The position numbers and the translations under genes are program-made. The notes below the pieces were generated by a model. That model worked only from the letters and a program-made list of their open reading frames with translations, searched no databases and was not told the DNA's origin. From IMG/VR virus record IMGVR_UViG_3300024273_000418, positions 1 to 41,140 of that record: a DNA stretch of 41,140 bases. One strand, written 5' to 3'. Of the stretch, positions 8,381 to 15,949 are shown piece after piece (the stretch's first letter is position 1; each line of letters begins with the position of its first letter). This DNA comes from a virus.

Positions 8381-9247
8381 TTAGGTTCTTCCAATCTCCA
8401 GATTATATTGATCCAGACACATATCTTCTATGCTTTTAGTTAGCATAACATAGTTTGACAAATTATCAACTACACTAGAAACTGCATCGCCTTCTCTACG
8501 AGCTGCTATCACTCTATTTAATTTCTTTCCGGTTACTTGCTCCATGGTATTGAGTACATCCAATACACTGTATCCAGTGTTACTGCCTAGGCATTCGTAA
8601 GGAGTATCGGCAGGCCCAGCTTCTACCGCAGTAACAATAGCATTGCTGAGATCCACGACGTGAATGTAATCACGCACACAGGTTCCGTCTCTGGTATCAT
8701 AATCTGTTCCGTATATTTCTATTTGTTGTCTTTTACCCGCAGCACATTCGGCAGCCACCCGTATCAGATGAGTAGGTTCTCCTAGTTGACGATTAACACC
8801 GTCTGTGCCACTAACATTAAAGAATCTAAAAATAGTATAACCGGCTGCTTTTTCCTTGATTACATCTTCTGCTGCTACCTTACTTCTAGCATAAGGGCTA
8901 GCCATTTCCCACGCACTACTAGTGCTGGCAAACAACACATGCGGAGTAGATACTCTTTCTAACAAGTTAGCAGTACCCATAACATTTACACGATAGTATT
9001 CAGTGGGCTCTATCAAACTTTGAGGTACAACACTGCGCCCTGCCAAATGTACAACAGCATCATAGCTGCCACATACAGCACGGTCGCGAATATCGATATT
9101 ATAGTATTCGTCACAGTAGCCAGTTAGATCGTTTGTTTCGCCGTGGATCTCTGTGTCCCACCCGATGACAGTATGCTTGTGTTCTTTTAATAGTTTACAA
9201 ACATGGCTTCCGATATAACCAGATGCTCCTGTGACTAACACTTTCAT
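8381..9247 (-). CDS. NAD-dependent sugar epimerase, GalE-like
   Basis: Extended short-chain dehydrogenase fold. VTGASGYIGSHV near the N-terminus is the NAD-binding GxxGxxG. SPYARSK is the catalytic YxxxK and STSS precedes it. TCVRDYIHVVDLS is the diagnostic GalE-family C-terminal segment. At 288 residues it is about 50 shorter than UDP-glucose 4-epimerase, with a reduced C-terminal domain. It overlaps the glycosyltransferase stop by 1 bp (TAATG-like junction at 9247). It probably interconverts a UDP-hexose used by the neighbouring transferase. Confidence 0.85.
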   Translation of the reverse strand: MKVLVTGASGYIGSHVCKLLKEHKHTVIGWDTEIHGETNDLTGYCDEYYNIDIRDRAVCGSYDAVVHLAGRSVVPQSLIEPTEYYRVNVMGTANLLERVSTPHVLFASTSSAWEMASPYARSKVAAEDVIKEKAAGYTIFRFFNVSGTDGVNRQLGEPTHLIRVAAECAAGKRQQIEIYGTDYDTRDGTCVRDYIHVVDLSNAIVTAVEAGPADTPYECLGSNTGYSVLDVLNTMEQVTGKKLNRVIAARREGDAVSSVVDNLSNYVMLTKSIEDMCLDQYNLEIGRT

Positions 9248-10410
9248 CAGTACTTCCTCTTTGCTACTTCATCTCTGTAGCGGTTACTGTTGCGATTCCA
9301 TTGTTCGCCTCTGCCATCCATAATATCAAGACAACGATCAATAGTGCCTGATGTCCAGTCTGAAATTTTACCAATGTCCTTGTGTGGCGCATCAAGCAAA
9401 CGATCTAGTTTGTCTGCTGCGTCTTCCATACTCCACGGAATATACAAGCGTGTATGGTCATTGTTAAAGATTTCAGGGAAACTACGGTATGCTGGAAACA
9501 ACACATTAGTACCCAGCGCATCAGCTTCGCTAACAGTGTTGCTGGTCCAATCCTGTAACGCACAGTTAAACATCACACGACTATCACTAAGAATGTTGTA
9601 GTATTCATTCTTTTGTAGATTTTCGTATACTGTTAACACACCCCGACGAGCCAGCTCGTTTGCTCGTTCGATGTATTTAGGATTGTTTGAACGCAGTGGA
9701 CCGCCTTGTAGTACAGCAAACTCAACGTCTGTATCAGCATACTCTTCCGCAAGATCCATGTAGAAGTCAGGCTGTTTCTCTTGATCCCAACGTGCTGCAA
9801 ACACAACACGCATTTTACGTTCATTAAAAGGCTTGATGATGCCTACTCGTTCTTGTACTTCTGTCTTATCAAAAGCAAGTCCGCTGATGTTGTATAGTGG
9901 GGCTTTCCAGTTTGCAATCTTCATGTTAGCAACCATTTCTTCGTTGCTAGCAAGAACGCCTGTAACAAACTCGTTGCACATCTCTTCGTACAAACTCATC
10001 CACTTGCCCATACCCCAAACGTGTACAAAGTCATCTGGATCAACAGCTTGTGCTAAACAGCGTATCCAAATTTTAGGTCTTTGTTCTGCTGGAATTTGAT
10101 CCATGATGTATGGAAGCGATTCCATTCCAGGCTGAAACATGTCCTCAAAGAACACAACGTCTTCACCAGTTACTTCGCCGTTGCGCATCATCTGTACAAG
10201 ATTCATCATCTGGCTCATTGCAAAGAAAGAACGCCCGTGTGCATCTAGTACCTGGCCTACTTGAATTGCTTTTGTATTATCAATAGTAATTCCAGGAACA
10301 ACAACGTAGTCAATGCCACGCTTTTTAAACGCACCTACACTCCAGTCTTGCAACTGGAGTGTATAGCGTCCTTCATATGGCTCAAGGCCCATATAAAAGA
10401 GTTTACGCAT
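9247..10410 (-). CDS. Glycosyltransferase, GT-B type, conserved in marine T4-like phages
   Basis: 388 residues from the ATG at 10410 (MRKLFYMGLEPYEGRYTLQL), which sits 2 bp past the stop of the upstream gene. A longer frame extends to 10560 but would cover that gene. The second half looks like a Rossmann nucleotide-sugar domain: MRVVFAARWDQEKQPDFYMD, then VSEADALGTNVLFPAYRSFPE, which has the spaced acidic pair (E...E) of GT4-like retaining enzymes. Likely targets are phage DNA, a virion protein or a host glycan; the sequence does not say which. It heads the overlapping cassette with GalE next. Confidence 0.78.
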   Translation of the reverse strand: MRKLFYMGLEPYEGRYTLQLQDWSVGAFKKRGIDYVVVPGITIDNTKAIQVGQVLDAHGRSFFAMSQMMNLVQMMRNGEVTGEDVVFFEDMFQPGMESLPYIMDQIPAEQRPKIWIRCLAQAVDPDDFVHVWGMGKWMSLYEEMCNEFVTGVLASNEEMVANMKIANWKAPLYNISGLAFDKTEVQERVGIIKPFNERKMRVVFAARWDQEKQPDFYMDLAEEYADTDVEFAVLQGGPLRSNNPKYIERANELARRGVLTVYENLQKNEYYNILSDSRVMFNCALQDWTSNTVSEADALGTNVLFPAYRSFPEIFNNDHTRLYIPWSMEDAADKLDRLLDAPHKDIGKISDWTSGTIDRCLDIMDGRGEQWNRNSNRYRDEVAKRKY

Positions 10411-10411
10411 A

Positions 10412-10645
10412 TTAACGTTTCCGATTGTTAATAACAGGACGGCCTTCACGCTCTGCACGAGCAACTGCTCGCTTCCAGCCGCGCCACTTTTTAAATGCAA
10501 CCCACATTTTAGACTTTTCGTTGTACAAGTCAGCTTCATCAAACGGCAACGGGTTGCCAAGACGATCTAGTTCTGTCGTACAATAATTACGAAACTCATC
10601 AAGATCAGTGTACACTTTGTTAACTACAGGATTACTAATAGTCAT
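10412..10645 (-). CDS. Conserved small phage protein, 77 residues
   Basis: Start chosen at 10645 (MTISNPVVNKVYTDLDEFRN), which has AAGGA ten bases upstream; the longer frame to 10720 overlaps the QueD-like gene. An acidic motif LPFDEADLYNE is followed by a Trp-rich, Arg-rich C-terminus (KKWRGWKRAVARAEREGRP). I recall similar proteins with YTDLDxFR in cyanophages, with no function known. The basic tail could bind nucleic acid, which is only a guess. Confidence 0.65.
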   Translation of the reverse strand: MTISNPVVNKVYTDLDEFRNYCTTELDRLGNPLPFDEADLYNEKSKMWVAFKKWRGWKRAVARAEREGRPVINNRKR

Positions 10646-10658
10646 ATTTTTATTTTCC

Positions 10659-11051
10659 TTAGATATTTGTTGAAGGATAAAAGTTTGAACAGCCATTTTC
10701 GCCATCTTCGGCGACATCAATTTCTACAAAGCGGCCAGGGTACTTTGCAGTAATTTCGTTATACAAGTCATCTGCAATCATTTCGCAGCTCTTGTGATTC
10801 AATTGAATTACATCTTGTGCATACAATCTTTCCATCCAGCGCTTAAACTGGATAAATTCAATGTCGCGATCGTTGTGAAACACTTCGATGCGAATCTTAA
10901 AGTGGAAGATATGACGATGCGGAATGCCTAGGAAGGAAACATCATCCCAATCGCCAGTTGCTAGTTTAGGATCAGTATCCGCACCTGGGTACATGTGTAC
11001 GCCTTCTTTGCGGAATGTAACCCAAATGCTTTTAGTAGGTTGTGTGCTCAT
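10659..11051 (-). CDS. QueD-like protein (6-carboxytetrahydropterin synthase family)
   Basis: 130 residues. Family features: H19 in EGVHMYPG, the paired zinc ligands H45 and H47 in PHRHIFHFKIRIEVFH, DIEFIQFKRW in the place of the GxVxDF segment, KSCEMIADDLYNEI like the PTxEN helix, and IDVAEDGEN with a Glu (E115) near the end. The catalytic Cys that normally precedes the HxH motif is not in its usual place. It could therefore be a true QueD or a QueD paralogue; I recall one, DpdL, proposed to act later by decarboxylating CDG. FolE, QueE and DpdA elsewhere in the window fit either role. An early-type promoter precedes it. Confidence 0.7.
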   Translation of the reverse strand: MSTQPTKSIWVTFRKEGVHMYPGADTDPKLATGDWDDVSFLGIPHRHIFHFKIRIEVFHNDRDIEFIQFKRWMERLYAQDVIQLNHKSCEMIADDLYNEITAKYPGRFVEIDVAEDGENGCSNFYPSTNI

Positions 11052-11084
11052 TTGTCTTTCTCTTAGCTTTCTTGCTATACAGTT

Positions 11085-11113
11085 ATAATAACACTCTTAC
11101 GACATATTGTCAA
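11085..11113 (-). promoter_or_regulatory. Sigma70-type early promoter for the QueD-like gene
   Basis: TTGACA at 11113-11108, 17-bp spacer, TATTAT at 11090-11085 (minus strand), with the QueD-like ATG at 11051. The TGA inside the -35 box is the stop codon of the upstream 175-residue gene. Confidence 0.75.
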
Positions 11114-11637
11114 CGGATTATTTCATCAGTTGTGTACTTGGACCAGTCTGTAAACACACTCTTCTCTTTTAAATCATGCAGCCTATGGACCCACACACCT
11201 GGATTACTAGCATCAAAGCCCTTGTCATCAATCTTTAAACAAGCATTATAACCAAGTTGATCAATATACGGAATCTTAGCCGAAATCATCGGAATGAAAC
11301 GGTTGTGTTCGGTTAACCCTGTTTCCAATAGTCCTTCAACTCGGGCGGTATCTACATCTAATGTAACCCAAAACTTCTTGTTAAGCAACGGAAATGCCAT
11401 TTTCTCCCACGGCCCCCATTGTTGTTCGGTATCGTCTGTAACATCAAAACTCATGTTAGCACCTAGATAAATGTGCTTGCACCCGTTGAAGTTTGCAATA
11501 GTAGCTATCTCGTCTGGATCATGAATGCCTACAACAAAAAGTGTTTTCTTTCCGTATGCAGGAGTGTGTTCAACTTCTGTGCCTACAAAGTATTGCACAT
11601 CTTCAATATTGTCGCCTTGGTCGTATACTCTTTTCAT
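11110..11637 (-). CDS. Conserved companion of 7-deazaguanine genes, unknown function
   Basis: 175 residues. Alternating beta and alpha segments are suggested by KTLFVVGIHDPDEI, CKHIYLGANMSFD, KFWVTLDVDTARVEGLLE, FIPMISAKIPYI and NACLKIDDKGF, hinting at a TIM-barrel or similar fold, and it ends DWSKYTTDEIIR. I recall close relatives beside queD/dpdA-type genes in marine T4-like phages, with the same GTEVEHTPAYG segment. No catalytic motif is recognised. The gene is coupled to the preceding small gene by ATGA and its stop is inside the next promoter. A role in the modification pathway is inferred from position only. Confidence 0.7.
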   Translation of the reverse strand: MKRVYDQGDNIEDVQYFVGTEVEHTPAYGKKTLFVVGIHDPDEIATIANFNGCKHIYLGANMSFDVTDDTEQQWGPWEKMAFPLLNKKFWVTLDVDTARVEGLLETGLTEHNRFIPMISAKIPYIDQLGYNACLKIDDKGFDASNPGVWVHRLHDLKEKSVFTDWSKYTTDEIIR

Positions 11638-11807
11638 GATGTTTTTACCTTATGCATTTCGTTCCAAACATTCCAACGCTTCTTTATATATTCGTTAACA
11701 TCCCCTTCTGCGTAGTTCTGTTCCTTCATAGTAGTTATTATACGATCTAAATCTAAAAGAGCAAGTCCTAATGCCGATAACTGCATTTCTTTTTCATTAA
11801 TATCCAT
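11634..11807 (-). CDS. 57-residue hypothetical protein
   Basis: A short frame reading MDINEKEMQLSALGLALLDL then DRIITTMKEQNYAEGDVNEY and ending in KVKTS. Mostly helical and amphipathic. It overlaps the following gene as ATGA and the preceding gene by 11 bp, the same compact style as its neighbours, which supports it being real. No family recognised. Confidence 0.55.
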   Translation of the reverse strand: MDINEKEMQLSALGLALLDLDRIITTMKEQNYAEGDVNEYIKKRWNVWNEMHKVKTS

Positions 11808-11997
11808 TTGTCAATCCCTCTGTAACCTGGCTTTCAATTCTATGTATTTCATCTTTGAGCCAAAGTTTTTGAGTTTTTAATCTGCGGATTTCGTCTTTAG
11901 CAGATCTGCTGTGAGTGGACAATTCAATTATTTCATTGTCCAAATTACGATGTTTAAGTCTTAGTTGTTCAAGATGTGAATCGGTGCTGTCATTCAT
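11797..11997 (-). CDS. DUF465/YdcH-like small coiled-coil protein
   Basis: 66 residues forming a helical hairpin. The pattern LRLKHRNLDNEIIELSTHSR then DEIRRLKTQKLWLKDEIHRI matches the DUF465 (YdcH/SlyX-like) pattern, in which the second helix reads LKKxKLxLKDEI. The molecular role of this family is unknown; bacterial members are small cytosolic proteins. Lies 2 bp after dpdA. Confidence 0.65.
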   Translation of the reverse strand: MNDSTDSHLEQLRLKHRNLDNEIIELSTHSRSAKDEIRRLKTQKLWLKDEIHRIESQVTEGLTNGY

Positions 11998-11999
11998 AA

Positions 12000-13538
12000 T
12001 TACTTTCCTTCAAATAATTCGTTGAACTTTGTACTAGCGTTTACAGTTTTCTTGCCAATGTTAAGTCTAGTACCAATAACTTGCATCCAAAAACGATCAT
12101 GTTGTTCAATCAAGTCTAAACTTTTTTGTCTGTCTTTCAAACTAAAGATTTCGTCGATTACTTCTTTAAACTTAACACCCCATTTTTCATCAATGAGCAT
12201 GTACGGAAACTTGCCAGCATCATATTCTCTGTTGGCACGTTGCGTACTTTCAATGTGCATCCAAACATTATGACCCATTTGTAGCGCATAGCTAAAGCTA
12301 TCCCAGCTGGTAGAATCTTTTTTGCGAACAATAGTATTACCAGATTCGTCTAAGATAGGATTGCCATGCTTGTCCATATCAATATCGCCTGCTTTAATTT
12401 TAGGAGATCCAACTTTGTTTTTATCACCTTCGGCATATATACAAATGTCATTCATATTACAATGTACACTCATTGGCGAATCTTCAAACGCAGCTAGGAT
12501 ACCATCTGTAATAACAGCATCTCTAAACTTGCGAGTGTCTGTTGAATACTTCAGCGCATCAGCACCCGGTGACATCATATAACTCCACTTACCACGATCT
12601 TCAATGCGAATACTGTGATAAATTTGTCCGTTAGCTGTAGCAAGAAACGGTGACGCACAGTCGTATGTGATCATAAAGTTAGGATTATGATACTTGCGAA
12701 TAGCACGTTGGATGTCAGTAAGCAATATTGCCCATTCTAGCTTGCTAGTACCAAGGAAGTGCATCACGTCATGTATGCCTTGTTCTAGTAACCCGTCGTG
12801 GATCATGTGTACAAGTCTACGCAGAATCAAGTGTACGTCACACATGTTCTGTCCACCCATTGCCCACCCGTCAAAGTGTGTATCAGGATACTTAGCTGGA
12901 TCGCAATAGTCTTTGAATTCTTCATACCAGCTGTCTGCGTCAGCGTGATTGCTGCCTTGTAGTACGTTTAGTACTTTAAAGTTGCCGCGGCGGTTGGCCA
13001 TATAATAACGAGCATTAATGTGCGTAGCATCTACAGCATCTTGATAGCTGTGAATGTTTGCTGCTTTTGCTGCTTTAGGATCCTGGAACGTCCAAGTTGG
13101 AATATCCAACATCATTCCATAGTCCATGTATTCTTCCATCCAGTTAACAACTAGTTCACGCTTTTTAGCAGCATGTGGACAGTTAGGATCAGTCCAGTCA
13201 CCTGGCCAAAGGCCTTTGGCAATCTGGAACCCACCCGAGTCGCCCAGCAACCATGAATTATCTCTATCACGGTTGCGAAGCATATCTTCTTTTTCACTAT
13301 GCTTGTTTACATCTAGCTCTGCGTGTCCTGCAGAATAGAGCGCCCACTTATAGTGGAACACTCCTTCTTTGGCATTGAGGAAGTTCATTGCTTCTACCGT
13401 ACCGATACCTGCAGGCACCCTTGCTGGATCTACATACTCGCTGTAGCGTTGCTTGCCAATAAAAGTGGCATAGAAGCCACTAATACTAGGTAAGAAAAAC
13501 GCATAATCGTTTTGTGATGCAGTCAGGTCAGTGTTCAT
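12000..13538 (-). CDS. dpdA: DpdA-type DNA guanine transglycosylase (TGT family)
   Basis: 512 residues. Queuine tRNA-ribosyltransferase motifs appear in order: LLGDSGGFQIAKG with D100 as the base-binding Asp, VLQGS at 192-196, GWAMGGQ at 224-230, HFLGTS at 260-265, and TYDCASP with D293 in the place of the nucleophilic Asp. The CxCxxC zinc motif of bacterial tRNA TGT is not seen, as expected for the DpdA group, which swaps guanine in DNA for a 7-deazaguanine base. This is the installing enzyme of the pathway started by FolE, the QueD-like protein and QueE. Its ATG shares a base with the stop of the clamp gene (TAATG). Confidence 0.85.
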   Translation of the reverse strand: MNTDLTASQNDYAFFLPSISGFYATFIGKQRYSEYVDPARVPAGIGTVEAMNFLNAKEGVFHYKWALYSAGHAELDVNKHSEKEDMLRNRDRDNSWLLGDSGGFQIAKGLWPGDWTDPNCPHAAKKRELVVNWMEEYMDYGMMLDIPTWTFQDPKAAKAANIHSYQDAVDATHINARYYMANRRGNFKVLNVLQGSNHADADSWYEEFKDYCDPAKYPDTHFDGWAMGGQNMCDVHLILRRLVHMIHDGLLEQGIHDVMHFLGTSKLEWAILLTDIQRAIRKYHNPNFMITYDCASPFLATANGQIYHSIRIEDRGKWSYMMSPGADALKYSTDTRKFRDAVITDGILAAFEDSPMSVHCNMNDICIYAEGDKNKVGSPKIKAGDIDMDKHGNPILDESGNTIVRKKDSTSWDSFSYALQMGHNVWMHIESTQRANREYDAGKFPYMLIDEKWGVKFKEVIDEIFSLKDRQKSLDLIEQHDRFWMQVIGTRLNIGKKTVNASTKFNELFEGK

Positions 13539-14266
13539 TATTTTTGCTGTGCTGGAAGGATGTAATCGTATGTTGCCATGCCGCTGTCAACTGTAATTTT
13601 CATAGCGCCTTGATCAGTGATGCTTAGTTCTTTATCGCCATCCAAGTTCAAGATAGCAATAGTTTGCGACACTGGCCATGCCCATGTGTGTGTTAGTTTT
13701 CCTTCAATACCGTGCTGGAAAGTAAACTTACCTGCGTGTGTGTTCAAGTCTCCAAAATAGAAGTTGAGATCGCCGTCTTCAGTTCTAACCTGGAACACTG
13801 TTTCTTCTGAATGTGCGCCTGCCATCAACTTCATGCGAGCAATACTTGCCATAGTAGGAGTAATTGCTACGTCCCAGCTGTTGCCTTTAAACTTAACCGA
13901 CTTCAGCTTCTCTTCGATAACTGCTTTGTTCATAAAGCGATAATCGTTCTGGAAGTCGCCACCTTTGTTTTCAAAGTGAATGTGTGTGGGAATAGTTTCG
14001 CCGTTGCGCTCTTCTTGAATAACATCAATCTTAGCATTGTCGCGATACTCAGGATTTTTAATGTGATAGGCAAGTTTACCCAAATCTGGCATACCAAACG
14101 TGCCAACAAACGCACCAACCGGAGTGTTTGTAGTTGCTGTCATAATAACACTACGATCCTCGGCCATGCTTTCGATCAGCGTTTCTTCTTCTGCTGTGAC
14201 TTTTAGTGTAGTGATGAAGCCCAACGAATGTGTATGGCTTACGATGTCTTGTAGAATATCTTTCAT
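13538..14266 (-). CDS. Probable DNA polymerase sliding clamp (gp45-like)
   Basis: 242 residues from the ATG at 14266, which has GGAG six bases upstream (an earlier ATG at 14278 is less well placed). Two beta-rich halves are suggested: FGMPDLGKLAYHIKNPEY in the first, and WDVAITPTMASIARMKLMAG, then DGDLNFYFGD, in the second, ending in ITVDSGMATYDYILPAQQK as in PCNA-fold clamps. I recall it as the clamp of some marine T4-like phages, and the clamp loader (gp44) and gp43 are in the window. Similarity to T4 gp45 itself is not obvious by eye, so confidence is moderate. A near-perfect early promoter precedes it. Confidence 0.6.
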   Translation of the reverse strand: MKDILQDIVSHTHSLGFITTLKVTAEEETLIESMAEDRSVIMTATTNTPVGAFVGTFGMPDLGKLAYHIKNPEYRDNAKIDVIQEERNGETIPTHIHFENKGGDFQNDYRFMNKAVIEEKLKSVKFKGNSWDVAITPTMASIARMKLMAGAHSEETVFQVRTEDGDLNFYFGDLNTHAGKFTFQHGIEGKLTHTWAWPVSQTIAILNLDGDKELSITDQGAMKITVDSGMATYDYILPAQQK

Positions 14267-14290
14267 GTCTCTCTCCATATTATTATGTTT

Positions 14291-14319
14291 ATTATATTAT
14301 ATAAGTTGCTGGGTGTCAA
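14291..14319 (-). promoter_or_regulatory. Consensus sigma70 promoter (clamp-dpdA operon)
   Basis: Minus strand TTGACA (14319-14314), 17-bp spacer, TATAAT (14296-14291): both boxes match the consensus exactly. The clamp ATG is 25 bp further. The TGA in the -35 box is also the stop codon of the dehydrogenase gene upstream. Strong host-RNA-polymerase transcription early in infection is expected. Confidence 0.9.
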
Positions 14320-15074
14320 GTCTTTTTTTGCAGTGTTTTGTTATACTCTACTGCTGCTTCGAGTGTATTTAGGTTTATATTTTTATCTGCTGCCATTTTT
14401 AATAGTGCAGCAGTGTCCTTGGGAAAACACATTCCGCCAAATCCTCTAACACCGTCATCCGGCATTACCTGCGTATGACTGTGTCCTATACGAGTATCGT
14501 GCGCAATGCCAGCACGTACTTGACCAAAGTCAATTCCGCTAGCAGTACACATGTCGTATACATGATTAAAGAAACTAACCTTTGTAGCAAGAAAACTATT
14601 CCTAAAATATTTGATTAGTATTGCTTCTTGTGGTTTTACAATATACTGTTTAATGTCAGGATACTGTATACTGTATTGATCCGCCCAAAATGAATAATCG
14701 CCACTTAATATTACATTATCAACATCTTTAATGTCGTTTAAATAATTAGCAGCCCGAAGAAATTCTGGACTAAAACAAATTTCTTTTTGTGGAAATGCTT
14801 CTTTTAATGTATTCCATCCATCTAAACTGATAGTACTTTTAATCAGTATTTTGGCATGATCCGGTGCTGCCTTTACAACATCGTATACTATACTAATATC
14901 GCAAGCGCCGTCGGTTGATTGCGGAGTAGGAACGCATACAACTAGATATTGCGTATCCTTGTCAATTGTATTGGTGTTATATTGCGGATCTACAATTTTA
15001 ATATCCGCGAACCGCCCTTTAAAAAATAATTCGTATGCTTTGCCTACAAAGCCGTATCCAGCAATAACCATCAT
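14316..15074 (-). CDS. UDP-glucose/GDP-mannose dehydrogenase family, short form
   Basis: 252 residues against about 400-440 for the family. The NAD-binding start is VIAGYGFVGKA, then VVCVPTPQ, FSPEFLRAANY, a central helix KYFRNSFLATKVSFFNH, and GFGGMCFPKDTAAL with the catalytic Cys. The C-terminal UDP-binding domain is missing, so the protein has only the N-terminal and central domains. Such enzymes oxidise UDP-glucose or GDP-mannose C6 to a uronic acid; whether this short form is active is uncertain. It overlaps the phosphomannomutase gene by ATGA. Confidence 0.8.
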   Translation of the reverse strand: MMVIAGYGFVGKAYELFFKGRFADIKIVDPQYNTNTIDKDTQYLVVCVPTPQSTDGACDISIVYDVVKAAPDHAKILIKSTISLDGWNTLKEAFPQKEICFSPEFLRAANYLNDIKDVDNVILSGDYSFWADQYSIQYPDIKQYIVKPQEAILIKYFRNSFLATKVSFFNHVYDMCTASGIDFGQVRAGIAHDTRIGHSHTQVMPDDGVRGFGGMCFPKDTAALLKMAADKNINLNTLEAAVEYNKTLQKKT

Positions 15075-15781
15075 CCTGCTATTTTTGCTTCCTGTAGATA
15101 CCCAAGTCTTTCCCAGGTGTCACGCCAATGTCTAACTTGATAGGAATGATTGATTAATTTTGCCAACGGCTCGTCATTGCCACCCGGCAATGTCTTGTCA
15201 CCAAAGAAATACAGCTTATCTTCTTTTTGGTTGAAGTCTTTGATGATCTGACTCTTGTCATATCCAGTTGGATAAATGTCAAGCCCTGTATCGCCGCCGA
15301 TTGTAGCAGTAAGATCTTTGTATGTCATGTTGAACTGTAGGGCAATGCTTTCGCGCTCACGCCACATTGTATCCCATTCTACATACAATTTGCGATCCTC
15401 TGATGCAGCATTACGGCCTACAATACTAAAGTTTGCAGTTCCAGGGCGTTCTTCGATGTGATTACCTGTACGCACTGGAAACTTACTGCCTTCGAGCCAC
15501 CCTGTTAAAAACTTATGACACTCGTCTGGAAGTTTCCAGTTGTTGCGTTTAATATTTTTGCCGTGTTGCCATACATCATTGCCACTACAGTTGTAAACAG
15601 CATTAACTCGGTTTACAATACGCTCTCCAAGTTGCTCTAGTGTTTTAGGATAATCACTTCCGGTTACAAGATACACTTCGTTGTCTTGGCAAAATTCTGA
15701 AAAGAATTCGCCAAACTCGGAATCTATAGGTTGTCTACTTGGAGTGAGTGTACCGTCCACATCAAATATAAATTTATTCAT
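15071..15781 (-). CDS. Phosphomannomutase, eukaryotic PMM2-like HAD type
   Basis: 236 residues, close to PMM length. The HAD nucleophile motif FIFDVDGTLTPSRQPID, the substrate loop RPGTANFSIVGRNA, GGDTGLDIYPTGYDKSQ and YFFGDKTLPGGNDEPL correspond one to one with human PMM2 motifs. This class turns mannose 6-phosphate into mannose 1-phosphate. Bacteria usually use an unrelated alpha-D-phosphohexomutase, so the type is notable. The ATG has AAGGA upstream. Next to a nucleotide-sugar dehydrogenase and a cytidylyltransferase it suggests the phage makes or redirects an activated sugar. Confidence 0.85.
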   Translation of the reverse strand: MNKFIFDVDGTLTPSRQPIDSEFGEFFSEFCQDNEVYLVTGSDYPKTLEQLGERIVNRVNAVYNCSGNDVWQHGKNIKRNNWKLPDECHKFLTGWLEGSKFPVRTGNHIEERPGTANFSIVGRNAASEDRKLYVEWDTMWRERESIALQFNMTYKDLTATIGGDTGLDIYPTGYDKSQIIKDFNQKEDKLYFFGDKTLPGGNDEPLAKLINHSYQVRHWRDTWERLGYLQEAKIAG

Positions 15782-15808
15782 TTTGGTCCTTTGTAAAATG
15801 CGATTTCA

Positions 15809-15949
15809 TTATTCTACAATGCTCACTTCAGCAAAGCAGTCAATCTTCTGAGCTGTTTTTAGGGCAAGCTCTTTGTTATCAGCAGTAATTTCTACAATCT
15901 GATCACACTCGTAACCGAACATACTGTTATAGATTCTAACTTTATACAT
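15809..15949 (-). CDS. 46-residue hypothetical protein
   Basis: Reads MYKVRIYNSMFGYECDQIVE then ITADNKELALKTAQKIDCFA and VSIVE. A beta-alpha-beta pattern is likely. Its ATG has AGAGGAGAAAG upstream and overlaps the end of the cytidylyltransferase gene by 8 bp. No function assigned. Confidence 0.6.
   Translation of the reverse strand: MYKVRIYNSMFGYECDQIVEITADNKELALKTAQKIDCFAEVSIVE

Noticed and set aside
9247-10560. Glycosyltransferase extended to 10560
   Set aside because: The extra 50 residues overlap a separate conserved small gene; MRKLFYMGLEPYE at 10410 is the natural start.
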